From assembly GCA_963920765.1 (NCBI GenBank), contig OY987251.1:7318501-7382500 (forward strand): 64,000 nt of DNA, in the 5' to 3' direction. This stretch comes from Ulota crispa (Eukaryota > Streptophyta > Bryopsida > Orthotrichales > Orthotrichaceae). The translations under genes and the position numbers were made by a program. The notes under the pieces were generated by a model, which was not told the DNA's origin, made no database searches, and saw only the letters and a list, made by a program, of their open reading frames with translations. The stretch's first letter is position 1. Every line of letters begins with the position of its first letter. Shown here piece by piece: positions 35,983 to 47,623 of the stretch.

Positions 35983-37430
35983 TTACTACACTGAATATTG
36001 CGTTTAGGTTGCTCCACACTAATTCCTCGACATTCTACACTAAATAAATACTTCCCCTCATTATAGTAAGTTTCATTAGTAATTATTACAATAAAGAAAG
36101 GGCCTTGCTAACGAGACATCCTAAATTGCTAACTAGACACCCTTGTGAGCATGAAATGTGAGAATTTAATGTTGATTCTATAGTTTGGAGTAAAAGATTT
36201 GTTTCACCTTCATCATTCCAAGGCTGTACTTGAAAAAAAATAGGTGTGCTTAAATTTGAAACTAAAATTATATGACTTTTGAGCTCAAGGAGTGCACTAT
36301 ACAAGGTTTTGGTGAGTAACGTGTGTGCAAGGCCCTATAAGTGGGGGGCTATGTAGGTAATTTTTTTATATTTCTATAGGGCTATCTTTACCTAAATTTC
36401 TAAATCAAAGGAATTTCATGTACCCTAACCTTCATTTATAAAAATTTCTTACCATCTTTTTGTATACCCTATTTTCATTATAAATACAAAATGACAAATA
36501 AAAAACAGAAAAACAGAAGTGAGGTTATTACTCTTGCAAGAAGATAATGCACAAGAAAAATTAGCAAAAAAATGAACCCCGCAATAGTCCATCTGATATT
36601 TTCCGTCCAAAATCAATGAACCCATGTTGCACCCTTATACACATAAGTCTTGTAAAAAATGGGTAAACCGCCCTATACCTAGCTTAAATAGCAGACATTG
36701 GATCTGGCTTTGGATACCTTGCATGATCATAAACTTCTAGCGCTATAATAAATCCTAGCCTCATCTACTACCCTAATAAAAGTACTCATTTAAAAAAATA
36801 TATATTAACCACCCTATTGTAGAACTTAAAAAAATGTAATACCCATTATTAAACCTTGCCCTTCATTATTTATAAAGACCCCACGCCTATTAAAGTGACG
36901 CTATTTTATTTCCAAGCCATGTCAAAAATTTAGGACCAAGGCAATTAAAACAACCCTTCATTTGATTGCACGTGTACCTAAAACAAATGGAGAGTGCACT
37001 CCTTGAGCTTTTGAGTTACTTAAAGCAAAAATACACCAAAAAGTAGTATTAGTGCAATAATATTTCAACAAAAATTAAATGTTTTCTGTCAAGGAGGTGG
37101 TGATGCCGTGATTGAATGAATGGTGGACCACTTGGATAAATCAAAAATAACACTAAATTCTCACATTTCATGCTCATAGGGGGTGTTCCTTTAGCAATTT
37201 AGGGTGCCCCATTAGCAATTCCCTAAAGAGTAACCAAAATCTTGGCAACAATAACTAAGCTCCAAATCACTAAATTAGCAACACTTGAATTGTAAACCAT
37301 GTAAAATCTTAGTATCTGATGGTTGCATGGCCTCCAAGTGGCCACACTAGGAGTCATCAGGTAAATTCCCAGGGTAAGGCAACCTAATTGTTGAGGCAAC
37401 TGAAATGCAGTATCCACTGTCCAGTAGATG
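35983..37430. mobile_element. ACTAAATAGTGC-family MITE split by a 1.1-kb element
   Basis: The left part begins CACTGAATATTGCGTTTAGG. The right part resumes near 37227 and ends around ATGCAGTATCCACTG. The two halves are colinear with the intact copy at 9820-10132 read in reverse (AATAAGGGCC and AGTAAC-AAAAT-TTGGC). Confidence 0.6.
36105..37225. mobile_element. TIR element of about 1.1 kb inserted in the MITE
   Basis: The ends are imperfect inverted repeats of at least 65 bp, sharing TGAGCATGAAATGTGAGAAT and the spaced CCTAAATTGCTAA. A second inner pair (GAGCTCAAGGAGTGCACT near 36280 and its inverse near 36990) shows that the inverted repeat extends about 200 bp. A related right end sits at 23726-23838. 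No protein recognised. The exact target duplication is unclear. Confidence 0.6.
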
Positions 37431-37509
37431 GAATTTCTCCATATATAATGGTAGTACTAGAAAATGGACATCATAGGTTTTGCGCTCAAGAATGGACACT
37501 TACCCCTTA

Positions 37510-38275
37510 ACTTGTAAAGACCCATTGTTCTTTGAAAATGCAAACTGAGTTTTGGGCAAGGTCCTTCAATCTCAGATTTTGACATTATTTTTTTGGGTAG
37601 AAGAATACATTAGCTTTCTATGAATATTGTTTGGATTTCAATCAATGCCCAAGAACAAAAGTTATGTCATCCCATGCACAATTTTCACTCCGTTGGGCAA
37701 CAAAATAAATCTTCAAACACTTGAGATAATGAAATTTTGAAATTTTGTCTCTTCATAATTTTGACTAAAATAAGATTATGTTCCTAATTTTGTTTCTTCA
37801 TAAATAATCTATATAATTATGTTATTGTCTACATGGAAAGTTTTGATTCATTCCATCTGGATTAGTAATGTGAATGTTATGGAGCTATCTTGTTTTCTAG
37901 GCAATCATAGCATCTTCTTGAGAAAATAATGTATTAGATTTGTTTTCTCTACTGTCAATTTTTTATGATAAAAAAAATATACACTCAACTTTGTAGAGCA
38001 AAAGAATCAAATTGAAAAGGCTCAAATTCAAATATTAAAGTCATTTAAAGTTCAAAAAAGTTTGTTTTTTTCAAAATGAACACACATATTTTGCAATTTG
38101 CGCATCCAAAGCTTTATGTTGCTTCCATGCATTCTCATACTAGTCTAGTGCAAGATCTTACAATTAGATGTGTCATAAAAAATATTAAATTTTATTCTTT
38201 TTGCAATAGAAATAGCAATTTTGAATATGTACACTTGATAAAAAAAAAGGGCCATTGTCCTTCTAAAGTTGAAGG
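37510..38275 (+). mobile_element. TTAA-family element F, strongly diverged
   Basis: The left end TTAACTTGTAAAGACCCATT and the right end GGGCCATTGTCCTTCTAAAG are decayed forms of the family termini. The interior matches element C (TTTTGGGCAAGGTCC, TCATACTAGTCTAGTGCAAG, AGTTTTGAATATxTxCACTTGATAAA). Boundaries approximate. Confidence 0.6.
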
Positions 38276-39170
38276 TCAAGGAGTAGTCTGAATCTCTATA
38301 GTTGTAAAAATGTACAATAAAATGCAACTTAGAATGATAATTCATCAGAGGCTTTCAAGAAAACATTATAAAATTTAATAAATAGATCATATCCATACAA
38401 TGAGATCTATCACAATACTAATTACTACTTGTCAATAACCAAAATTGGTTCAAATTTCTTCAAAAATGAATTTTAAATAGGTTGCAATTTTTTATATGAA
38501 GTCTTTTTTTTTTTGAGTTCAAAAATTGATACCTTATGAACTATAGAATAGTTACAAAACAAAGTCTTCAAAAATCTACAATGTAAAATTATTAGGAAAC
38601 TAACTCAAGAATCTCCCTCAAGAAAGCAATGGATGAAAAATGGCAATTCAATCTATGTATTTATGATGGGTTGTATTCATCCATAGTTCAAATTTTGAGT
38701 ATTTGGTGCTTAAAGTTAGGAATAAAGCCTACATATCTATGCATTTCTTAGATGGCAAACATGCTTGCTTTTATTTGGAAAATTAAAGTTGACTACAAGG
38801 GCCATTGTCAAATTGGACATTTTTGTAGATTTGGACGTGTTGATTTGGACATATTTTTGTCAATGCAAACATTTTTTTGTCAATTCGGACACATTTAGTC
38901 AATTTGGACACAATTTCTTGTAGTGGTCTTAAATTGGTCTTTTGTGTTTAACTTACAAACAAAGCTTGTAGAATTAAAAAATTTAAGTCAAGTACAATGG
39001 ATTGGATTCAAAGTTCTCATTATGTAAAAATTTAGAATTTTGGATTATTCAACTTTCCAAACTATGCAATAAATAAAACTAAGCAAAATTAATACTAGTT
39101 TGATTGGATGAAACTATGTAATTATCACAATACTATAGTTTGCAACATCTTTCTTATTTCAATCATGTGA
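38276..39170. other. AT-rich DNA with a small TIR segment
   Basis: No gene. A segment at 38792-38932 has GACTACAAGG at the left and TTCTTGTAGTG at the right and is filled with TTTGGACAxATTTTTGTCAA repeats. It may be another CACTA-like MITE, but the duplication is not clean. Confidence 0.45.
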
Positions 39171-39325
39171 TTAAACGCAATATTCATTAAAAAGGGAAAA
39201 AGTGATATTTTGGGACTTTTGGATTTTATGCTTTCTAAAGATTATTCAATGAATACTCTATAGAAAACATAAAATCCAAAAGTCCCAAAATGTCACTTTT
39301 TCCCTTTTTAATGAATATTGTGTTA
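39171..39325. repeat. Perfect-arm hairpin, about 155 bp
   Basis: The left arm 39171-39230 and the right arm 39264-39325 are almost identical inverted copies (core AGTGAYATTTTGGGACTTTT with TTCATTAAAAAGGG outside it), with a loop of about 35 bp. It may be a small MITE or a small-RNA hairpin source. Confidence 0.75.
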
Positions 39326-39699
39326 ATATTTATATTTCTTGCTACATCATCAAAAGTGGGATGGTGTAATAAAACAAGCATAGTAAATGCATGCAACTTT
39401 TGTCATGTCATAAATTTTTATTTTTTAAGCAATCATCAAAAAAAAAGAAGAAAAAAAAAGTTTATTTTCACATTTAATTTTGGTAGATTTGTTAATTCTT
39501 ATTTACTTGTAAGATTTTTTATTTGAAAATCCATATGTAGGACATGTCTAGGTCATGCTTTATAATTTTTTGTCTTCAATCCAAATTTGAAAGATCAAAG
39601 AGTTATCAAACCTACATACACTTGTATATTTAGTATCATTGAAAGCATCCAAGAACTTTATACTTTTATTGGTAAAAAAGCCTAAAATTCAAATTTAGA

Positions 39700-40640
39700 A
39701 TAACATAAGTATATTTTGCTTAATAAAGCATTAATCAACCTTGTAGAGCTTTAATCTTAGCTACAAAAGTCTCAGCTTTAGCTTCACAAGGTTTTTGAAA
39801 GTGTTAAGCTTGAAAAGGGTTGGCGTTTCAAAACCATGACTTTACTCAAATAAAATCTTAACAATCACCTCAAGAATCCTTATGCTAAGCCTTAAATGTC
39901 ATAGCATTAGAGTTTGTAAATCAATCTTATTCTCTTCATAACACTTTAGCCTAACTTGTATAATGCTTTAGACTATGCCAAAAAAAAGTCTTAAAAATCC
40001 ATTGCTTAAGAAAGCATTAATCTTAGCTTCTATAAAGCCTTAGCTTTAGAGTCAAAGTGCCTAAAAGAGATATTGCTCACAAAATATTAAGTTGAAGTTA
40101 AAAGGCTTTGCTTATATAAAAATAATAATTTGAACCATCAAATTCTTAAAATGCATTTATTTAGCTTTGTAAAGGCTCAAACAAGCTCAAAAATACTTAT
40201 CCCTAAAGAGCCCTATATACTTTAAAAATAAATGGCCTTTGGAATCTTTAAACTATGTTTTTAAAAGCCTAAAAGTGCCTTTGAAATAAAATTTCTTTAA
40301 CCTTTGAACCCCATATTAGGCAGATATGAAAAACTCCTTAATATATGGAGAGAATATGGATGTATCTAGACATTGTCTGGTTTGGGTACACTTTATACAT
40401 AAATGACTTTTCTATTTCTACCTAAAATAGGGTTTTTGCTTTAAAAAATCTAATGCTATCCTTAAAAACTACTAAAATTTTTGGCTTTAAAAAGCATAAA
40501 TGATAATAAAGCTTTAACTTTAGCCATAGCTTTAGAAAGCTTTAGAATGCTTTTAGCTATAAAATGCCTTAGATTTAGCCTCTATAAAGCCTATTCCCTA
40601 ATAATCCTTAGCCCTAGCCCTGTAAGTTATCTAATACAAT
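39700..40640. repeat. Cryptic repeat region of AAAGCTTTAGC-like words
   Basis: Words built from AAAGC, CTTTAG and TTAGC recur dozens of times at irregular spacing, increasingly toward 40480-40620 (GCTTTAACTTTAGCC, AGCTTTAGAAAGCTTTAG). No fixed period, no gene. Confidence 0.5.
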
Positions 40641-41340
40641 AAAATGTATTATTTTTGAAATTTTGTTATTGTTTACCTGCTTTCAGAACAAATTTGGTGG
40701 ATTTTTTTGAATGTGCTTGAAGATGACAATATGCAGGGTGTGGCTTGTTTTTATAATCTTAAATACAAAATCAGACATGAACCATATTTACATTTATAGC
40801 CTGATCATAAGTTGCTTAAAATATTGCTAGAATGAAAATTTTGATATGCAAAATCTTCAAGATAACACCATTCTAATGTTCTAAACTTTTGTTTTTGGTT
40901 AATATGTAAATAAATCTAAAAGTGAATTTACTTCAATTTTCACTAAATTACTGCTACATAATCATAAAATTGGTTTGAAAGTTAACTTGCTAGATAAAAT
41001 GTGCACTAACAAAATGAGAAAAATTAGTGGTTGTATTCTACAAAAACCCTAAAGGTAGTACTATAATGAAAACTGTTTTAGGTTCTCCTACCTTATTGCA
41101 AATATTCCAATGTGGGGGCAGGGATGGAAATACTTAGGGTTGTTTTTATACAAACAAGGATAAAAGTATTAAATTGCTCATTATTTTGACATTATTAAGT
41201 TATATCCTCCTCTAGGGTTCCGAGCAAGATAGAGATTTCAAAATTAAGTATAATTTCAAAATTCACAGACTCAATCTCCTCATAGGTAGAAATCTAAACT
41301 CTTAAATTTTCTGAACAGGTGAAAAATGCAGAACTCTTCC
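40641..41340. repeat. Dispersed repeat, partner at 45960-46205
   Basis: The part 41155-41350 matches 46010-46205 (CAATCTCCT-AT-GGTAGA-AT, TTxxCACTxTGGCxCCACA). The palindromic element starting after 41350 has been added at the end of this match. I recognise no gene. Confidence 0.5.
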
Positions 41341-41540
41341 ACTCTGGCCCCACATCGACGTATGTGCAGTACTACGATCCATGGGTAGTATACGGTGCAG
41401 TAAACCATGCAGCATACGGTGCAGTGTACGATGCAGTAAGCCGAGTCAGTTGGAGCTGCAGCTTCAGTAAAGTAGTCCGCAGAATTCCAGGGAAAAGAAG
41501 AGGAACCATGCGGAACAGGAGGCGCCCACTGTTCCTGCGG

Positions 41541-42660
41541 GCTCGGTTTACGTCCATCTGGGCCCCGCCCCTGTCAGGGCTCCGAATAGGGAAGTTCTCT
41601 GGCTGCCCCTCCAGACGAGCTGCCCTGCGTGAGCCTAGAAAAACTCGTCTAACTGCTTGGTTTGCAAATACAATTTTAAGGTAGCAATATTTATAAGTGT
41701 GAAATTAAGAATTTTGTAGTAGGAAAATCACTTGATGAACATTGAAGAAAATATTGTGAAGCTAGCAAGAGGCAACCAAAAATATTGACATCAGTTCCAA
41801 AGTTCCAATTGCCAGCATTTGTTCACAAAGATTTCTCAAAGTCCTAAATGAATGAAAATGTATAGTTGTGTGTACAAGATGTCTTCAATGTGGTCATACG
41901 CTCATAATGCTAACTTGAGGAGTTCTTAAGTAGTGAGATGAGACACTCAAAATTGTCATGCCAATCACCCAAAACCATCACTAATCACCCATAACCAATT
42001 TTTTTGTATTTGTGAGTCACAAACGGCTTGTCACAAAAGTAGGTAACCCCATGGAGACCCTTGTGAGCATGGGTGCTTCTACCTTAAAAACCACACCTAT
42101 TTGCAACTGAAGCAGCACCTATGCTCATGAGGGTCTCCATGGGGTTACCTACTTTTGTGACAAGCCGTCAATGACTCACAAATACAAAAAAATTGGTTAT
42201 GGGTGATTAGTGATGGTTTTGGGTAATTGGCATGACAATTTTTAGTGTCTCATCTCACTACTTAAGAACTCCTCAAGTTAGTATTATGAGCGTATGACCA
42301 CATTGAAGACATCTTGTACACACAACTATACATTTTCATTCATTTAGGACTTTGAGAAATCTTTGTGAACAAATGCTGGCAATTGGAACTTTGGAACTGA
42401 TGTCAATATTTTTGGTTGCCTCTTGCTAGCTTCACAATATTTTCTTCAATGTTCATCAAGTGATTTTCCTACTACAAAATTCTTAATTTCACACTTATGA
42501 ATGTTGCTACCTTAGAGTTGTATTTGCAAACCAAGCAGTTAGACAAGTTTATCTAGGCCCACGCAGGGCAGCTTGTCTAGAGGGGCAGCTGAAGAACTTC
42601 CCTATTTGGAGCCCTAATAGGGGCGGGGCCCAAATTGACGTATGTGCAGTAAACCAAGCC
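41541..42660. mobile_element. 1.1-kb foldback with GC-rich tips
   Basis: The arms 41541-42086 and 42111-42660 are inverted copies with only scattered differences and a 24-bp loop. The tips are GC-rich (GGGCCCCGCCCC) while the interior is AT-rich. The right arm has a 9-bp insert relative to the left (TGTGCAGTA near 42642). A run of GTGCAGTA/ATGCAG words at 41360-41450 flanks the left arm. Long-TIR foldbacks occur in MULE and other families. No duplication is identified, so the class is open. Confidence 0.8.
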
Positions 42661-43103
42661 GTTCCTGCGTAACTGCCCTTTGGAGGAGCCTCCCCTTGGG
42701 CTTTGCCACAGGAGAGGCCGAACCCCATCTTCATAACATTGTTCACCAGGGTTGAATGCTCCCCCAGCCGTGGAGGAATATACTTCCCCTGATACCTGGG
42801 GATCGGCTTAAGTTATAGATTCTAAATGCTCATTGGTCCTCAGTTTAGATTTGATTAGATCTGATTAGATCTGACGAATGGCATTCACTGGGGATCCTCA
42901 TATTTGGGGAGCAAGAGGGACCCCAGTGAAGGTTAACAATGTTATGTTTCTGAAGATTGCTTGGCTTTTGCCCCACGACCCGGAGCCCCCTCCTTGAATT
43001 GTGTCTTTTAGCACCAAATGGCATAATCTCATAATTTTAAAAGCAAAAAATAGACCCAGATCCCTCCAGTGGGCTGCTTTACGGCACGTGGCATTACTTT
43101 CAT
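42661..43103. other. Mixed-composition DNA, nothing recognised
   Basis: Higher GC near the foldback border, then ordinary AT-rich DNA. No gene seen. Confidence 0.5.
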
Positions 43104-43107
43104 TTAA

Positions 43108-43714
43108 CCTCTAAAGGACCAAGGACCCTCTTGGAGGACAAATGGGATTTCAGGCATGTACCTATGGCTAAACTACTTTGCGTGATTTTCTGAAACTTTT
43201 ATTGAAGGTGAGGAATTCAAAGATCTACGTGGGAATGTAATTTGTTCTTCATTTTGATATTTATTGAAGAAGCTAAAAATGAATTTATGGAAAAAAGGGG
43301 ACTCCAGGCAGCCCAAAAACTTCTTTGAAAATTGCAATTTTTTCAAATAAAAATCTGAAAGAGGTTCTTTACCCGTAAACTAAAACTTCTCATAACTTTC
43401 ATCTCATCTATCAAAATTGAATGATTCAAAGCTCCCCATGTCTATATAAGTCTAAAGAACCTCTTTCAGATTTTTATTTGAAAAAATTGCAATTTTCAAA
43501 GAAGTTTTTGGGCTGCCTGGAGTCCCCTTTTTTCCATAAATTCATTTTTAGCTTCTTCAATAAATGTCAGAATGAAGAACAAATTACATTCCCACGTAGA
43601 TCTTTGAATTCCTCACCTTCAATAAAAGTTTTAGAAAATCACGCAAAGTAGTTTAGCCATAGGTACATGCCCAAAATCCTATTTGTCCCCCGAAGGGACA
43701 AGGTCCTTTAGGGG
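43108..43714. mobile_element. TTAA-family element G: foldback derivative, 607 bp
   Basis: TTAA at 43104-43107 and 43715-43718. Termini CCTCTAAAGGACC and GGTCCTTTAGGGG. Nearly a full palindrome centred near 43410, with the palindrome-bearing end at both sides (AGGACAAATGGGATTT at the left, TTTGTCCCCCGAAGGGACAA at the right). Same architecture as element A but different spacer, so an independent or re-formed foldback. Confidence 0.87.
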
Positions 43715-43751
43715 TTAAGACCTGCAGTCCCACTGTAGCTTGACAGTGTCA

Positions 43752-44272
43752 GGGCATCATCAATAGAGCACAGGCATTTGAGCAAGCCCTGGGACGGCAA
43801 AAACACTTCTATTTTTTGACTAGTGTATAATTAGAAAATGAGATTACTATCATTGGAAGCGTATACAAAAACTCGTCAAACAAATAAAATGACATATGGT
43901 ATTGGAAATTGGACTAACAAACTAGAGCCCATTGAAAAAATATCTAAAGGACAAACAACACAACAAACCATGCCTAACAAAGAAAAATTAGATAATGGGA
44001 CTCCAAATTTTCAGAATTTGGAGTGCCATTATCTAATTTTTCTTTGTTAGGCATGGTTTGTTGTGTTGTTTGTCCTTTAGATATTTTTTCAATGGGCTCT
44101 AGTTTGTTAGTCCAATTTCCAATACCATATGTCATTTTATTTGTTTGACAAGTTTTTGTATATGCTTCCAATGATAGTAATCTCATTTTCTAATTATACA
44201 TTAGTAAAAAAATAGCAGTGTTTTTGCCATCCCAAGGCCTGCTCAAATGCCCATGCCCTATTGATGATGCTC
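43752..44272. mobile_element. PIF/Harbinger-like foldback MITE, 521 bp, TSD TCA
   Basis: The left end GGGCATCATCAATAG and the right end CTATTGATGATGCTC, with TCA at 43749-43751 and 44273-44275. The arms pair over nearly the whole length around 44012 with few mismatches. Near-identical 70-codon frames therefore appear on both strands (43838-44050 and 43974-44186), which is a symmetry artefact. The 3-bp duplication and GRGCATC start suggest PIF/Harbinger. Confidence 0.8.
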
Positions 44273-44419
44273 TCAGTGCCTATTTACACTTGGAGTCGAG
44301 GTTGTTTTGGAGCGCACTTAGCATCTAGTAATTTTTTTCTAAATATTTATTTGTGAATTACTTTTCATTTTCCATTCTCAACCAGTGTTTCTGGCCAAGG
44401 TGAAGGCTTGGTTGGCCTA

Positions 44420-45760
44420 GTTCAGACCAAGACGTCCAGCGTCACAGGACAAAAACCTCTCTCTAGTGTTTTATCCGGTGGGTTATGGAGGGAGAATTGC
44501 CATGTCATCATGGCTTTGTCCATCCGATGGATGCATTCACACCGGGCACTAGATGTTCGGTGGAGGATCACTTTTGTTCTTTCTATTCTTAGTTAACTTG
44601 ATTTTGTCTTTACCTCACATGGAGTGAGAGGGAGTGTTTTGTCCAAAGGACAAGATTTGACCCACCTCCTAAGGTGACCTCAAATCTTGGCCACCGCAAG
44701 TGAGCTCCTTTTCAATTTTGGAGGGAAAAGGTGATGACATGGACTCATCCTCTACTGGACGTCCCTCTGGTGTGAATGCCATACTAGACAAAACCTTGGG
44801 ATGGACCAAAGATTTTGCTTACGGTTTTGTCCACAGGTTGTGGATGTCCTAGTCTAAAACGGCCCTGACAGGACGTCTAGAGCTGGTGGACAAAAGCTCT
44901 TGTAGGTGATTCATCATGTTGACTTTGGAGGGAAATTTGTCATGTCATCATGGGTTTGTTTGTCTTGTGAATGCTTTCATACTGGGCACTAGACGTCTTG
45001 TGGAGGAGCTTCTATTTTTAGTTGACTTGATTTTGTCTGTATCTTACATGAAGTGAGAGGGAGTGTTTTGTCCAAAGGACAAGATTTGAGGTCACCTCCC
45101 AAAGTGACCTCAAATCTTATCCACCACAAGTGAGCTCTCCAATTTTGGAGGGAAAAGGTGATGACATGGACTCATCCTCCACTAGACTTCCCATTGGTGT
45201 GAATGCCATACTAGACAAAACCCTAGGATTGACCAATGAGATTACTTACGGCTTTGTCCAGTGGTTGTGGACATCTTGGTCTAAACCAAGCCCAACTCGG
45301 TTTAGACCTAAAGTGGACGTCCTAGTGGACAAATTTTTTTGTCCAATGTCTTGTCCACCTTCATTTGGTGGGAAATTGCCAAGGTTTCACACTAAGAACA
45401 AGACATCTAATGGAGTTATAGTTCTAATCCAACTTGACATGATTTCGTCTTTACCTCACATGAAGTGAGAGGGAGTGTTTTGTCTCGTGGACAAGACTTG
45501 GGGTCACTTCCCAAGGTGACTCCAAATCTTGTCCCCTACAAGTGTACTCCTCTTCAATTTTGGAGGGAGCGTGTGATGACATTGCGTTAACACCTCATGG
45601 CCATCCGCTTCATTGCAAAAGCTCCACTAGACAAAACCCTCCCATTGGCCAACAAGATGCTCCTAAATTTTGTCCACTTCCCAGTTTGAACCTACCCCTC
45701 AAAGTTCGTTTCCATTGTAGGGGTCCAAATGTAGACCTCTAGCCTCTAGCTTTACAAAAG
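44420..45760 (+). repeat. Tandem repeat of about 430 bp, three diverged units
   Basis: AGTGAGAGGGAGTGTTTTGT recurs at 44623, 45052 and 45464, so the spacing is 429 and 412 bp. Units also share GATGACATGGACTCATCC, CATACTAGACAAAACC and an internal GAGGTCACC/GGTGACCTC palindrome. The ORFs inside are not conserved between units. It could be a local duplication or a small satellite patch. Confidence 0.8.
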
Positions 45761-47619
45761 TCAAAAAACATTCATGGACCTTTTGAACCCTAGACTAGAG
45801 CTTGCTTTCAAAGTTGTATATCTCATTAGGATTTCATAGTTTTTTCTTTCTTTTACCCAAGAACAACCTCTAGATGGGCCTCCAATTTTGGTTACCAATG
45901 AAAATTGGCCCTCATTGCCTCTTGTCTAGATGAATGGGGCCTTGGGGCTTTGTTTATTGCATATCAAAGTTTTTGGGACATAGTGGAAAAGCTCTACAAT
46001 TTTACAAACAATGGTGAAAGTACTAATTTACCCCTATTTTGAGGTTGTTTAATTGTATCCTTCTCCATAATTCTAGACTAAATTTGGGTTTTTAAAACCA
46101 AAAGTAAAATCAGAATATGTAAATTCAATCTCCTAATGGTAGATTTCCAAAATCTTGCAATTATTGAAATGTGAAAAATTGGAGCTTTTCACTTTGGCTC
46201 CACAAACTTCGATTTCACTAATTCTATCTCCTTGTTCTAGATTTGAATCTTAATCTTGAAAATTATATTTTTTGAAGTTGAGCATGACTAGTGAAAAGAA
46301 GCTAATCACATCTAATTTCAATGCCAATTTGAAGTTTAGGAAAATCCTCATGTTTTAGATGTTATATTGCAATTGGAACTTAAGGCCTATTGCTAACAGT
46401 GCTAAGGGCTAATGCTTTTCCAATTGTAATACAACATAGAAATATGACTCCACAATGTTTCAAACTAAAATTTATACCTATGGTGAAAGTTTCAAAAATT
46501 CGGTATGAATGTTTTTCTTTACTTTCATTGAAAACTCATAATTATTTCAAGTTTTCACCATTAAATCTGAAAATTTTATGAAGTGTGTGCATCGGCGTCA
46601 AATGATCAGTTGGTGCAATTTCGCATTATTTCGCCCCCTTAAAAATAAAAATAAAAGCTTGGCCCCTTATTGAGCACATGTACATTGGGGTGCATTATTT
46701 GTACAACTGCCTATTTGAACCATTCAGTTTTTTTTGTAAAACATGAAGTATAGTTGGGATTTTTTTGTCAACAAAATTATCATTGCATCCTTACGCAATC
46801 TTAAACAAGCGTATCGAATTTTAGTTCCAAAAAACCAAAATTTCATTTTTGGTGAATTATTTTGTGAGGAATTCATGGTTTTATATGATGATTAATTGAA
46901 AAAGATTGGGGATAAATTTTTAAGATTTAATTCCATGGATATGTAGGAAACATCCATACGCACATTGTCCATGTTAAAAAAAAAAACCCCTTAGGTAACA
47001 AAAATTTGAGCTACAGAAGATTCAATGAAACTTGTGATAGGTCTAAATTTTGTATAATATATGTTTTTATTTTTTAACTAGTTATTCATCAAGTAAACAA
47101 AATATTATGTGTAGAGATGCCCGAAAGGGATAGCATACTTTGAGCCCCCTTAGTTGAATTTTATTTGTTCTACTCATTCAATTGTTTAAAGCATTCATAA
47201 GTACACGATGTTAATTAGGTTCAACAATGCAAAATTTCAGATACAATTGAGATGTCTAACTTATTTCACGTAATGAGCTGGCAATATAAGGTGGTCAAAG
47301 AAACTATACACTATTCAAGCTTTAGAGATTTCTCGCATGTTCAGATTTTTTTCTCACAATTTCAAATAGTGAAATGATGTAACCCCATAATGCCCATATC
47401 TCCTACAAGGAAGATTTTTATTTTAAGAAAATTACAAAACCTTGCAAAAATATATAATTCAAGCTTAGCCCCAATCCACAATCTTGAAGTCTTGTTCATA
47501 AACAAGGCAAGATAGATAGGAAGATTGACTTCCCAAATGCTACAATATTCAACAAAGAAAAATATTGTCCTAACTCCATGTTTTAACAATAAACTATCAA
47601 ATTTGTTTAATTTAGTTAT
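45761..47619. other. AT-rich DNA with one dispersed repeat segment
   Basis: 45960-46205 pairs with 41155-41350. Elsewhere I see neither a gene nor a bounded repeat. Confidence 0.45.
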
Positions 47620-47623
47620 GTAA

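Noticed and set aside
41319-41684. 121-codon ORF over the GC-rich tip of the 1.1-kb palindrome
   Set aside because: No recognisable domain; it overlaps the palindrome arm and tandem GTGCAGTA words, and the mirrored arm does not keep the frame open in the same way.
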